Source of the DNA: Reichenbachiella sp.
GTDB taxonomy: Bacteria > Bacteroidota > Bacteroidia > Cytophagales > Cyclobacteriaceae
Direction: 5' to 3'
NCBI RefSeq assembly: GCF_033344935.1
Contig: NZ_JAWPMM010000001.1
Span: forward strand, 3,520,001-3,584,000
DNA: 64,000 bases
Position numbers and translations under genes: made by a program. Positions within the stretch are counted from its first letter, which is position 1. The number at the start of each line of letters is the position of its first letter. This document shows, in pieces, positions 27,744-36,984 of the stretch. Below the pieces are notes generated by a model. The model had not been told where the DNA came from. It made no database searches and saw nothing but the letters and a program-made list of their open reading frames with translations.

Positions 27744-28940
27744 TTATGGTGCTGTAGCCTTATACAAAATGGCTGCACTTGCTGCCTTTATCTGATATTC
27801 CGCACCAGCTTCTATAAATACACTCTCTCCTTTTTCACGACGTAGTTCTTTCTCACCTTCGAACATCGTGACTTCTCCGTCTAACACGATCAAGATCTGT
27901 GCGGTAGAAGCATCGCTTTTATAAATGTTTCCAGACTTCAATTCTATCTTACTCAGCTCAAAGTCAGGTGCCGGACTCTTATAAATTCGTTCTAAGCCAT
28001 CCTCTTGCAACTCACCCTGCATGATATTTGGATGAGTCTCTTCAAAAGCCACGTGCTTGAGCAACTCAGGTACATCTACATGCTTTGGAGTCAAACCTCC
28101 GCGCAGCACATTGTCCGAGTTGGCCATTAGCTCCATATTTTGCCCTTCCATATAAGCATGCGGTATGCCAGCATCCTGAAAAACAGCTTCACCTGGATTG
28201 ACTTTAACTATATTGAAAAAGTAGATCGAATAGATTCCCTTATCCAATTTCCCATCCTGACAAAAAGTTTTATAGGCTTTGGCTGCCCAGTAGTCCGCTG
28301 AAGACTTGACTAAATCCCCTGCTTCATATTTAGGTAGTACTCTTTCAATCAAAGGACGAAGCACCTTTTCTGTGGTATCATCTGACTCTTCCATTACCGT
28401 TTGGTACAGCCCCTTGTATCCGTCTGATTCAAATACTGAAATCAAATGTGACAACTCCGGCATATTGGATAAGGTCTCTTTCAATTTTGCTTCAGGCAAG
28501 AAACCATGCAACAACCAAAATTCGCTCAAGGCCACCATGATTTCAGGCTTGTGGTTGTCGTCTTTGTAGTTTCTATGCGGTGCACTGATCGGTATACCCA
28601 ATTCGTTTTCCCTGGCAAAACCTTTTTCCGCCTCTGCCTTCGTCGGGTGCACTTGGATAGAAAGCATGTCATTCACATCCAAGACCTTAAATAGAAATGG
28701 TAACCTTCCGAATTTCGATTCTATTACTGGGCCTAAGATACTTTTCGGGTCTCCCTCAATAAACTCATTCAGAGGAGAATTTTTACTGTCCAAAATTGCT
28801 GGTGCATTGACATGGGCACCTAGCCAATATTCGGCATATGGTTTTTCTTCTGCTGTGATGCTCAATAATTGGGGAATATATGAACTGCCTCCCCAAGCAT
28901 AGTTTTGAATTTTCCCTTTTATTGCGTGTACTTTCGACAT
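27744..28940 (-). CDS. manA: Mannose-6-phosphate isomerase, class I
   Basis: A 398-residue protein of the type I phosphomannose isomerase family. It opens KGKIQNYAWGG. Zinc ligands are in LSIQVHP (Gln, His), HKPEIMVAL (Glu) and FQDAGIPHAYMEG (His); NSDNVLRGGLTPKHVDVPELL is the family signature. It interconverts mannose-6-P and fructose-6-P in the cytoplasm. Position beside the glycoside-utilization genes suggests it feeds released mannose into glycolysis, though it also serves glycan synthesis. Confidence 0.94.
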   Translation of the reverse strand: MSKVHAIKGKIQNYAWGGSSYIPQLLSITAEEKPYAEYWLGAHVNAPAILDSKNSPLNEFIEGDPKSILGPVIESKFGRLPFLFKVLDVNDMLSIQVHPTKAEAEKGFARENELGIPISAPHRNYKDDNHKPEIMVALSEFWLLHGFLPEAKLKETLSNMPELSHLISVFESDGYKGLYQTVMEESDDTTEKVLRPLIERVLPKYEAGDLVKSSADYWAAKAYKTFCQDGKLDKGIYSIYFFNIVKVNPGEAVFQDAGIPHAYMEGQNMELMANSDNVLRGGLTPKHVDVPELLKHVAFEETHPNIMQGELQEDGLERIYKSPAPDFELSKIELKSGNIYKSDASTAQILIVLDGEVTMFEGEKELRREKGESVFIEAGAEYQIKAASAAILYKATAP

Positions 28941-29035
28941 GTGTTTATTCTAATCTTGAATGAGCGGGTGCCTGTTGTTTTGGCTTGCAATTTAGCAAGG
29001 ATTATTAGTTCCAACTAACAACCAGACTAAGACAA

Positions 29036-30238
29036 TCAAAGGGCACTATTAACTAATTCATTTGCTTGCTCGTATTCTTGATTCAGAAAATATTTGATCG
29101 CCTGGTGCACCATTGTTTCATCTACCTCGGCATCGTTTTCTATCTTTTTTAGCACTTGGTGTATGGATTCGGCCACGTCAAATTTAAAGACATCGATCTT
29201 CGTTTCCCTGGAATTTATTGCTGCAATATGAGACTCCGTTTGGATTAAATTTTTAAATCCGTTTTCTACACTGGGCTCAATTTCTGTTCCTTCGTTCCAG
29301 TCATTCCAGGTTTCAATCATAACATACTTCATGGGTATCTCTCCCTGATAACTATGGATATACATCCATGTAGAATCATAGGTAGCTCCACCGCTGCGAG
29401 ATATGAGCCTATTGCCTCCCCATGAAGTATTTTTTCTATCATCAAACCCTGGCCATACACCTCCTCCACTAAATGAATAGGCTTTATTTTCAAATTTATT
29501 GATCTGATCATAGAAGTAATTCAAATACGGCTTGCCCCAGTTGGAACCATCAGCGAGCCATTCGCCGCCAGGCTGCACCCAAGGATAGAATGCATCTACA
29601 TAGTCTTGAGTATTTTCACCTTCTCCGAAGGTATTCCAGATCAGCAGAGACTGACCTTTTCCAAATATCGAGTCCATTGACTCCTTTAATCCCTTGGCCG
29701 TAATGAATTTATTAGGGTAATCAAAGGAATAAAAAATAGGTTTTTGATCATAGATTAAATAATGTTTGTTGTCATCTACATATTTGGTTTTGAACTGAGA
29801 TAGCTTCAATAAAGTAGTATCCAAAGGAGCTTCTAAGTCAAAACCCTGATCATCGAAACTCACAGCAAATTTGAAATTAAATCCATCCATACTAAGGCTG
29901 TCCAGTTCTCGAATAGCTTCCACCACACGCTCGAGTCCAATACGATCAAATTCATCCTTGACGTTGACCACGATACCGTTGATACCTGCACTCCAAGCCA
30001 ATAACAGATGATAATAAATGGTGGATCTTTTGCGAGAGTCGTACGCCCCAATCTTGGGTGTATTAGCATGTCCAAAGCGCCAATGTCTCAATGAATCCTC
30101 ACCCGCTTTTTCATCCCCGTACCAACTCATATAATGAATTAAAACGTCAGGGGCTTCTTCTTTTTTTGTTTCATCGAATTGGCAACAACCCGTCATCAAT
30201 GATCCAATCAACAATATTATCCAGCTATTTCTACTCAT
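29036..30238 (-). CDS. GH71/GH99-like glycoside hydrolase, lipoprotein
   Basis: A 400-residue lipoprotein (lipobox LMTGC, Cys about residue 18). Its single catalytic module aligns with each of the two modules of the neighbouring 857-residue protein. Shared motifs are YMSWYGD near the start, GINGIVVNV, FAVSFDDQ, FYPWVQ, VWPGFDDR and ETWNDWNEGTEIEPS (signature residues D313 and E316). In GH99 and GH71 the corresponding acidic pair is catalytic. It is probably an endo-acting alpha-glycanase on the cell surface or periplasm. It is not overlapped by neighbours; 241 bases separate it from the tandem gene. Confidence 0.75.
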   Translation of the reverse strand: MSRNSWIILLIGSLMTGCCQFDETKKEEAPDVLIHYMSWYGDEKAGEDSLRHWRFGHANTPKIGAYDSRKRSTIYYHLLLAWSAGINGIVVNVKDEFDRIGLERVVEAIRELDSLSMDGFNFKFAVSFDDQGFDLEAPLDTTLLKLSQFKTKYVDDNKHYLIYDQKPIFYSFDYPNKFITAKGLKESMDSIFGKGQSLLIWNTFGEGENTQDYVDAFYPWVQPGGEWLADGSNWGKPYLNYFYDQINKFENKAYSFSGGGVWPGFDDRKNTSWGGNRLISRSGGATYDSTWMYIHSYQGEIPMKYVMIETWNDWNEGTEIEPSVENGFKNLIQTESHIAAINSRETKIDVFKFDVAESIHQVLKKIENDAEVDETMVHQAIKYFLNQEYEQANELVNSAL

Positions 30239-30403
30239 TCTTTGAAGAATTAAAACTACTTAGGCTGATCTAAATTTAAATATGATAGTCCTATCCCTAA
30301 ACCTTCAGAGTGTAACACCCTTTTGGTCGTATCAGTGTTGTTGTGAACTGGCATAGCACTTCCTCTTCTTGCTTAAAATTTACTTGCGTAACTTATTAAA
30401 TCC

Positions 30404-30411
30404 CAAAACTA
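30404..30411 (-). promoter_or_regulatory. Candidate -7 element for the GH71/99 lipoprotein gene
   Basis: TAGTTTTG on the minus strand matches TAnnTTTG in the 241-base gap upstream. No -33 TTG at normal spacing (nearest TTG-like triplet is 13 bases away), so this is weak. Confidence 0.25.
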
Positions 30412-30479
30412 TCACGCTACCGATCAAACAGTAAAATAAAAACAGAAGTCCTAAATCAAACCTAAGTAGTTGGTCCTTT

Positions 30480-33053
30480 TTATTTAATCATAACCTTTCT
30501 ATGGGACACACCAGCACTGGTCTCTATTTGAATAATATAAAGTCCGGTCTGACCTTTGGCGTCCCACTTATATTCATGCACACCTGCATTTAGTTTTCCA
30601 CTAACTATCTTGTTTACTATCTCTCCTCCAGTATTAATTACCTTGATCGAAATATCGTCTGCTTGATTCAGCGTGATTGACAAAGTGGTCAAGCTAGTAG
30701 ATGGATTTGGATATACCACAAAATCTAAATCTGTCAGTAGCTCTTCACTACTTAGTACAGTTCCTTGATTAATAATCTCATTAGACAATTCAATGGATCC
30801 TGCCGCATCTTTTTCTACAAATTTGACAATGGCTTCTTCCAACTTCGGATAATACACCTCATAATCTCTTGCCTCTGTTTCAATAAGCTGTGCCGCTTGA
30901 TAAATTTTAGTAGAAGCGGAAAACAGATCTTCATTAACCACAATTTCCGTGTCCTTGAAAGTTGCAATATTCTCTGCCGTCTTGGTCATATAGGTAAACC
31001 CATGTTCTTTACTTGGCTCTATTTCTGTTCCCTCATTCCAATCATTCCATGTTTCCAGAATGATCCAATTGAGCGGTACATCGTCGCTAAAATCATGAAC
31101 TAAATCCCAGGTTTTCTGATAGGTCTCTCCGCCCTTTCTATCTATCCAACGGTCTTGACCCCAACTGGCCTTTCTATCATCAAATCCAGGCCAAACGGCA
31201 CCCGTAGCAAACACAATATCCTCACGTACTTTCAGCGTACGGTAATACCAGTCCAGATAATCCTCTCCCCAAATGGTACCCTCAGCATCAAAACCCTGAA
31301 CCCAAGGATAATACGATTCAACAGCCTCTTTACTAGCATCAAAATCAATTTCATTTCTTAGTAGTATTGGAGCATCCTCAGTAAAAACACTCGACACAGC
31401 ATCTCTATAATCGTCAGAGGTTAGAAAACCATCATAGTTCCATATAAAAATGACAGGTTCATCATTCTTGTACATATAATGGTCTGTTTTTCCAATGATA
31501 TCATTTTTGAGTGTGGTCAGCTCTTCTTCTACGGAAGCCTTTGTCATGTCTTGATCGTCATAGCTAACGGCTATGGTGTAATCAAAATCAGACTTGACAT
31601 CAACAATTCGCTGTAGAGATGGTAATACTTTTTTCAAAGATTCTTCATCGTATTCGGTTCTTACATTAACCACCATTCCATCGACACCTACAGCGGATGA
31701 TAGAAGAATGTGGTACAAATGAGTAGACCAACTCTGGGAATTGTACTGTCCGATAATTGGCTCTTGCGCTGTACCATCCTTCCAATGATTTCCATCTTTG
31801 CCTTCGCTAAACCAACCCAAGTAGTGCATATAAACTCGCTTGGTTTCGTCATTATCCACTGGTTCTACGGGTTCAGGAGCAAGTGCATCGTCAATGATTT
31901 TATCTAGCTCAACCACTGCGGCTGCTCCATTATCATCTATAAAATACTGAATAGCATCCTCTAATACCGGATAATACAAGTCATAATCACGATCTTCTGA
32001 TTCTATAAGGGCAGCAGCTTCATATACCTTGGTAGATGCAGACAACAGATCTTCATCCAATGTCGATGTTATGCCTTTGAATTCAGCGATGTTGGTTGCC
32101 GTTTTGTTCACATAGGTAAACCCGTGCTCCACGCTCGGCTCTAGCTCAGTCCCTTCATTCCAGTCATTCCATGTTTCGAGAATTACCCAATCTACCGATT
32201 TGGCATGTACAATGTCCCAAATACTCTCATAGGTAGCGCCATCATTTCGATCGATCCATCTGTTCTGTCCCCAGCTAACGTCACGATCATCAAATCCTGG
32301 CCACACGCCACCAGTAGAAAAGTCCACCTCATCCGCTGCAATTTTATCAGCGATGGTATTGTAATACCAATTCAGATATCCTTCACCCCAATTGGAGCCG
32401 TCCTCGGCATAGCCTTGAACCCAAGGGTAATAAGAATTTATTGAACCCACCGTAGCGTCAAAATCAATTTCATTTCTCAGAAGAATTGGCGCATCTTCAG
32501 TAAAAACATTTGAAACCGCCGTTCGGTAATTATCAGAGGTAAGAAATCCTGCATAATCCCAGATGAAAATTACTGGCTCACCATCTTTATACAAATAATT
32601 ATCGGTGGAGCCGATGATATCATTTTTGAGGGTCGTTAGCTCAGTTTCAACCGCTTCTTGGGTCATATCTTGATCATCGTAACTTACGGCTACCTTATAA
32701 TCGAACGTATTGTCAATATCGGTAATCCTTTTAAGAGAAGGCAAAACCGCTTTTAAACTGGTTTCGTCATATTCTGTTCTGACATTGACAACCAATCCAT
32801 CTACACCACACGCTGAAGACAGCAAAATTTGATATACGTGTGTTGCCCAAGACTGTGAATCGTAATAGCCTATGAGAGGCTCTCTCGTCGTTCCATCTGC
32901 CCAATGATTGCCTGTACTGGTTTTTCCAAACCAGCCCATATAATGCATATAGACCTTATTGTTATTTTCCACCACTGGTTCACTAGCCTGAACCGAAAGG
33001 CAATTGAAAACGAGCGAAAATAAAAATAGACTTATGTGTAGTGCTTTTTTCAT
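30480..33053 (-). CDS. T9SS-secreted protein with two tandem GH71/GH99-like catalytic modules
   Basis: 857 residues: signal peptide (1-24), module 1 (~33-390), Pro-rich linker, module 2 (~406-760), and a Por sorting domain (~770-857: VYPNPS ... GLYIIQIE). The modules are nearly superimposable copies: each has Y-M-H-Y-(M/L)-GWF, QSW-TH, VDGLVVNVRTEYDE-type, VSYDDQDMT, EIDFDA, WVQG, WPGFDD and ETWNDWNEGTE. Acidic pairs are D297/E300 and D671/E674, so both look active. It is cotranscribed with the MFS gene (4-base overlap). An extracellular endo-alpha-mannanase or alpha-glucanase is inferred. Confidence 0.8.
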   Translation of the reverse strand: MKKALHISLFLFSLVFNCLSVQASEPVVENNNKVYMHYMGWFGKTSTGNHWADGTTREPLIGYYDSQSWATHVYQILLSSACGVDGLVVNVRTEYDETSLKAVLPSLKRITDIDNTFDYKVAVSYDDQDMTQEAVETELTTLKNDIIGSTDNYLYKDGEPVIFIWDYAGFLTSDNYRTAVSNVFTEDAPILLRNEIDFDATVGSINSYYPWVQGYAEDGSNWGEGYLNWYYNTIADKIAADEVDFSTGGVWPGFDDRDVSWGQNRWIDRNDGATYESIWDIVHAKSVDWVILETWNDWNEGTELEPSVEHGFTYVNKTATNIAEFKGITSTLDEDLLSASTKVYEAAALIESEDRDYDLYYPVLEDAIQYFIDDNGAAAVVELDKIIDDALAPEPVEPVDNDETKRVYMHYLGWFSEGKDGNHWKDGTAQEPIIGQYNSQSWSTHLYHILLSSAVGVDGMVVNVRTEYDEESLKKVLPSLQRIVDVKSDFDYTIAVSYDDQDMTKASVEEELTTLKNDIIGKTDHYMYKNDEPVIFIWNYDGFLTSDDYRDAVSSVFTEDAPILLRNEIDFDASKEAVESYYPWVQGFDAEGTIWGEDYLDWYYRTLKVREDIVFATGAVWPGFDDRKASWGQDRWIDRKGGETYQKTWDLVHDFSDDVPLNWIILETWNDWNEGTEIEPSKEHGFTYMTKTAENIATFKDTEIVVNEDLFSASTKIYQAAQLIETEARDYEVYYPKLEEAIVKFVEKDAAGSIELSNEIINQGTVLSSEELLTDLDFVVYPNPSTSLTTLSITLNQADDISIKVINTGGEIVNKIVSGKLNAGVHEYKWDAKGQTGLYIIQIETSAGVSHRKVMIK

Positions 33054-34297
33054 GCTTTTTCATGTTTAGATTCTTGAATAATTTTTCTGGCCAATGGAAT
33101 AGATAGCATCTGTATGATGCCGATCACCACTAGCGAATATCGAATCGCAAATGATTCGGATATGTAATAATCGAGACCGATAAACAGGGAAAGGCCTAGG
33201 AATCTTCCCAAGTAAAGACCGAACTCATGATTGACTATATAGGAAAATTCACTCCTTTTAGTCAGATCACTTAGGTAGTTGATCACTTTCATCTGGATGG
33301 GGAAATACGCGATATCATGCAGGGGCTGATAAAGCACCTTGCACATGATAAAGACAATAACTCCAAACGATGAAAACAATAGGCCGTGCGTCAGAGCTCC
33401 TGCAAAAAAGATGACATAGCCTAAAGAAAAAATGTAAATACGATGTTGTGGTTTACTTACTCTACCCAAAATGTAGAGCACAATAGCCGTGATAATACCA
33501 CTGATACTTTGAACAGATGATAAGGTACCTTCATCTCCGACGAGCCTCAAAATCAATATGGCAGGTACGGTGACCAGATACCCTTGCGTCAATCCCTTGA
33601 GTGAGGAAAGTACGATGAGCTTCCTCCAAAGTTGATTGAATTTAAAATAGATAATCCGATCCACCTTGGGATTTTTAAAATTACCCCGGTGAATAACTAT
33701 ACTGGAGAATACGGTAAGTAAAAACACAGCAATAGTGATGACCCGATAAACTGCTGTGGGGTCGCCATCAAAAAAGTTGTGATTTGAGGTTAATACAAAT
33801 AGAAAACCTATGACCGCCGGCACGGCTATTCCAGTAATGGTATAGAAAAATGTCTCCAATCCATAGTAGTAATTTCTGTTGTCGTCTTGGGTAGTTTCGA
33901 TGGCCAGGAAGTCTCTGTTGGACCAGAAAAAACCATACGAAATACCCATGAGCAAACCAGACACTCCCACTTCCAGATAAGTAATATCCTTCAGAAACAT
34001 CATGACCGAAATGGATATCCCACTCAATATCATACCCAAACTGTAAAGTCCTTTTACGCTGAACTTGCGTAGCAAGAAACCATTGAGTACGAAGGTGATT
34101 GGAATACCGGTAAAGACTGTGAGCTGATACAAAATCACTGCACTGGAGCTGTCAAGGCTCCTCATAATATAGGCACTCACGAAGATTTCTATGACTGGAA
34201 GTACAAGCGCATATATCATATTGGTCATCAACAAAATGCGCATATCTCTGGGCATTTCATTAAAAAATCGGATTTCCCCTTGTATCTTCTTAATCAT
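33050..34297 (-). CDS. MFS sugar transporter
   Basis: A 415-residue inner-membrane protein with about 12 hydrophobic segments, major facilitator superfamily. Position in the locus suggests it carries sugar or oligosaccharide from periplasm to cytoplasm. The segment GISYGFFWSNRDFLAIE is distinctive. It overlaps the tandem GH gene by 4 bases and lies 71 bases after GH130, from which a hairpin separates it. Confidence 0.85.
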   Translation of the reverse strand: MIKKIQGEIRFFNEMPRDMRILLMTNMIYALVLPVIEIFVSAYIMRSLDSSSAVILYQLTVFTGIPITFVLNGFLLRKFSVKGLYSLGMILSGISISVMMFLKDITYLEVGVSGLLMGISYGFFWSNRDFLAIETTQDDNRNYYYGLETFFYTITGIAVPAVIGFLFVLTSNHNFFDGDPTAVYRVITIAVFLLTVFSSIVIHRGNFKNPKVDRIIYFKFNQLWRKLIVLSSLKGLTQGYLVTVPAILILRLVGDEGTLSSVQSISGIITAIVLYILGRVSKPQHRIYIFSLGYVIFFAGALTHGLLFSSFGVIVFIMCKVLYQPLHDIAYFPIQMKVINYLSDLTKRSEFSYIVNHEFGLYLGRFLGLSLFIGLDYYISESFAIRYSLVVIGIIQMLSIPLARKIIQESKHEKA

Positions 34298-34323
34298 ATT
34301 TTTTCTAGTTTTTGCTTTGCTAA

Positions 34324-34355
34324 AGACTGGCCAGCTATGCCTAACTAGCCAGTCT
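34324..34355 (-). terminator. Intra-operon stem-loop between GH130 and MFS genes
   Basis: AGACTGGC (34324-34331) and GCCAGTCT (34348-34355) form an 8-base GC-rich stem. On the minus strand it is followed by TTTAGCAAAG. It could attenuate or process the transcript between the SusCD-GH130 part and the MFS-GH part. Confidence 0.5.
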
Positions 34356-34368
34356 GATCATCATAATT

Positions 34369-35379
34369 TTAATTGTCGAATAGGTGATCCACCAAATCGT
34401 CAATTTTCACCGTGGCCAGCCCAATACTCGTATCGCAGCAGCCATAGTAGATATATCCGATTCCATCCTTTTCGACTATGCTAGTAGGAAATACCACATT
34501 GGGTATCACCAAACCGCATTTCTCATAATACTCCGTTGGCTCCATAATGTGATTGGTACTTCTGGCAATCACTTTAGTAGGATCATCCAAATCTAAAATC
34601 ATCCCGCCCACACGATAGATAATATTCTCATCCACACCGTGATATAGTACCAACCAACCTCTGCTCGTTTTTATCGGATTACAAGCTGCACCGATTTTCC
34701 CACCTTCCCAAGCCTCCTTGGCCGTAGCTAGTAGTTTAGGCTCACTCCATTCTAGCAGATCATCCGAAAATGTAATCCACATACCTGGCTGAGAGGTGCC
34801 ATATTTTTCTCCTACAAAATCCATGGGTCTTCTAAGCAAACAGAATTTTCCATCAATTTTTTCGGGAAACAAAGCATGATCTCTATCGTCAATATTTTCT
34901 GCGGAAGTAAAACATAAATGCTCCCAATTCAAACCATCTTTAGAAGTGGCTAGTCCCGACCTAGTAATCATCGGGTACTCACATTTCTCCCAATCCTTGT
35001 ACTTAGAAGTGTCGTAAAAAGGAACCCCCTCACCAGTAGGAAAACAATCAAATCCATACGGCTGAAAAGCGTAATTCATGTAGAAAGTATCATCGATCTT
35101 GACCACACGTGCGTCTTGCACACTTCCTTCAGGATATCCCAGCATTTCAGAGGTGAAAACCGGCTGGTCACCCACAGGAGTAAAGTTCTTCCCATCGATA
35201 CTCTCGAATAAACCAATGGCTGTTCGGAAAGGGCTCAAAGTAGCCGCCGCTCTATCATAAAGCAAGAACTTTCCATTGTCATAAACAGCCCCAGGGTTAA
35301 ACGTAACTACTTTTCTAAACTTCTCTCCACCTGGGATAATGATGGGATTCTTACTGTATTTCTCTATCATTACTGACAT
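34369..35379 (-). CDS. GH130 family glycoside phosphorylase or hydrolase
   Basis: Start at MSVMIEKYSKNPIIIPG, the usual family N-terminus (an upstream ATG at 35427 is likely out of use). 336 residues, five-bladed propeller. FNPGAVYDNGKFLLYDRAA, VQDARVVKIDDTFYMNYA (likely catalytic D89), YHGVDENIIYRVGG and FPTSIVEKDGIGYIYYG are GH130 motifs. The usual EDPR is QDAR here. Most members phosphorolyse beta-mannosides to mannose-1-P; some hydrolyse beta-1,2-mannosides. No signal peptide, so cytoplasmic action is likely. Confidence 0.87.
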   Translation of the reverse strand: MSVMIEKYSKNPIIIPGGEKFRKVVTFNPGAVYDNGKFLLYDRAAATLSPFRTAIGLFESIDGKNFTPVGDQPVFTSEMLGYPEGSVQDARVVKIDDTFYMNYAFQPYGFDCFPTGEGVPFYDTSKYKDWEKCEYPMITRSGLATSKDGLNWEHLCFTSAENIDDRDHALFPEKIDGKFCLLRRPMDFVGEKYGTSQPGMWITFSDDLLEWSEPKLLATAKEAWEGGKIGAACNPIKTSRGWLVLYHGVDENIIYRVGGMILDLDDPTKVIARSTNHIMEPTEYYEKCGLVIPNVVFPTSIVEKDGIGYIYYGCCDTSIGLATVKIDDLVDHLFDN

Positions 35380-35423
35380 ATTCTCTTTCAATTTTACTTT
35401 TAAATAGATACTACTCTTCCTGT

Positions 35424-35443
35424 GCACCTATTAAAATAGGCGC
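35424..35443 (-). terminator. Stem-loop between susD and GH130 genes
   Basis: GCACCTATT and AATAGGCGC form a 9-base stem with a two-base loop, beginning 26 bases after the SusD stop. Similar hairpins downstream of susD commonly lower expression of distal genes relative to the abundant SusCD proteins. Confidence 0.5.
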
Positions 35444-35469
35444 TCAATTGGTCGGGATGAATTATTATT

Positions 35470-36972
35470 TTATTCTGCTAGATTTGGGTTCTTTAATACT
35501 TCTGCTTCAGGGATTGGCGCATAAAAATTATCTTCCGATATGGGCCCAATGATTTTCACTGCCTCGGCAGGATCTCGCTTATCAATAACCTCCTGTACTT
35601 TCTCGGTTCTCAATAAGTCATACCAGCGCTGACCTTCGCCTGCCAGTTCCCAGCCTCTTTCATCAATTACGGCATTCACAAAATCTTCTTGCGATAATCC
35701 CGTGGCCAAATCAGATAATCCAGCTCTATTCCTTACTTGATTGATGGCATCATACGCCAAGGCATCTACTCCGCTCGACTGTGCCCTAGCCTCCGCAAAG
35801 ATCAAAAGGACATCTGCATATCGAATCAACGCATAGGCTGCTGCGGTGTGAAAAGTATTAACCCAAGGCTCTGACTCATCAACTGCTCCATCTCTAAATT
35901 TTGCATAGTATGGATGACGGGCATCACTATCCTCAAAGTTTACACTGCCTCCATCTGAGGTCTGAAAGACCGTGTGGAAAGTAGCATCTTTTCTTGGTCC
36001 AGCAGGGAATTCACTATAGAAAGTAAGCTCGCTGCAAAAATCTTCCCAACCATTTTCTTCCTTTGGCATCGAAGCCGTACCAATCAGGTGATTGGCATGT
36101 GCACCATCACCTGTATTTCTGTCGTACTGGATAGAAAATATAGATTCCTCGCTGTTATCATTCTCACGTTGCCAGATCATATCAAAGCTTGGCAACAGAT
36201 CGTAGCCCCAAGTTCCTTTTTGATCTATCACCTCTTTCGCCTTGCTGGCAGCCAACGCATACGACGCCTGATCCTTCAAAGGCCAACCCGCCTTAGTCAA
36301 ATACACCTTAGCCAGTAGCGCCTTCGCCGCTCCTTTTTTTGGTCTTCCTACCTCAGCCTGAGTATCTGGCAGCAGCGTTTCGGCCTCTTGCAGATCCAAA
36401 ATCATTTGATCATATACATCTGCAATTTCTGATAATCCTAGATCTACCGGAGCATCTGGTGTGGTGTACATGGGAATCCTCCCCCAACTGCGCACGAGAT
36501 AGAAATAACTGAGTGCACGAACAAAATAAGCCTGCCCCACCAAGTTGTCGATGTCTGATTGCTCAGCCTGCGTGTAGGTAGCATAACCAATTACGGCATT
36601 GGCATTGAGAATCGCACGGTAGCAACCCTTGTAGAGATTGGACATCCAGATGTTGCTAGGCGATTTGCTAAAAGAATCAAACTCTCTGAACGGCTCTTTG
36701 TTTCCGCCTGCGATAGTAGTCAAATCATCGGCACCAAACATGGTAGTCATGTGCTGAGTAGTAGCAAAGCCCTCGGCCCAGCTACCATCTCCTCGGATAG
36801 CCGCGTACATGGCTATTGCCGTAGCATTGAGGTTTGAGATATCTTTAAATGCCACTTCTGGATCATTCAATTTGCCATATGGATTTTCATCCAATTCTGT
36901 ACAAGATCCTGCAACGAAACATAGGCCAATAAATAGAATATAATAAGCGAATATTTGTATGTAATTTTTCAT
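35470..36972 (-). CDS. SusD/RagB family nutrient-binding lipoprotein
   Basis: A 500-residue outer-surface lipoprotein, lipobox VAGSC (Cys ~24), then CTELDENPYG. Tetratricopeptide-like helices and the C-terminal RagB signature (YALIRYADVLLIFAEARAQ, AINQVRNRAGL, DERGWELAGEGQRWYDLLRTE) are clear. It binds glycan at the cell surface and forms the lid of the adjacent SusC channel, encoded 12 bases upstream. Confidence 0.95.
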   Translation of the reverse strand: MKNYIQIFAYYILFIGLCFVAGSCTELDENPYGKLNDPEVAFKDISNLNATAIAMYAAIRGDGSWAEGFATTQHMTTMFGADDLTTIAGGNKEPFREFDSFSKSPSNIWMSNLYKGCYRAILNANAVIGYATYTQAEQSDIDNLVGQAYFVRALSYFYLVRSWGRIPMYTTPDAPVDLGLSEIADVYDQMILDLQEAETLLPDTQAEVGRPKKGAAKALLAKVYLTKAGWPLKDQASYALAASKAKEVIDQKGTWGYDLLPSFDMIWQRENDNSEESIFSIQYDRNTGDGAHANHLIGTASMPKEENGWEDFCSELTFYSEFPAGPRKDATFHTVFQTSDGGSVNFEDSDARHPYYAKFRDGAVDESEPWVNTFHTAAAYALIRYADVLLIFAEARAQSSGVDALAYDAINQVRNRAGLSDLATGLSQEDFVNAVIDERGWELAGEGQRWYDLLRTEKVQEVIDKRDPAEAVKIIGPISEDNFYAPIPEAEVLKNPNLAE

Positions 36973-36984
36973 GTGTCCTAAGTT

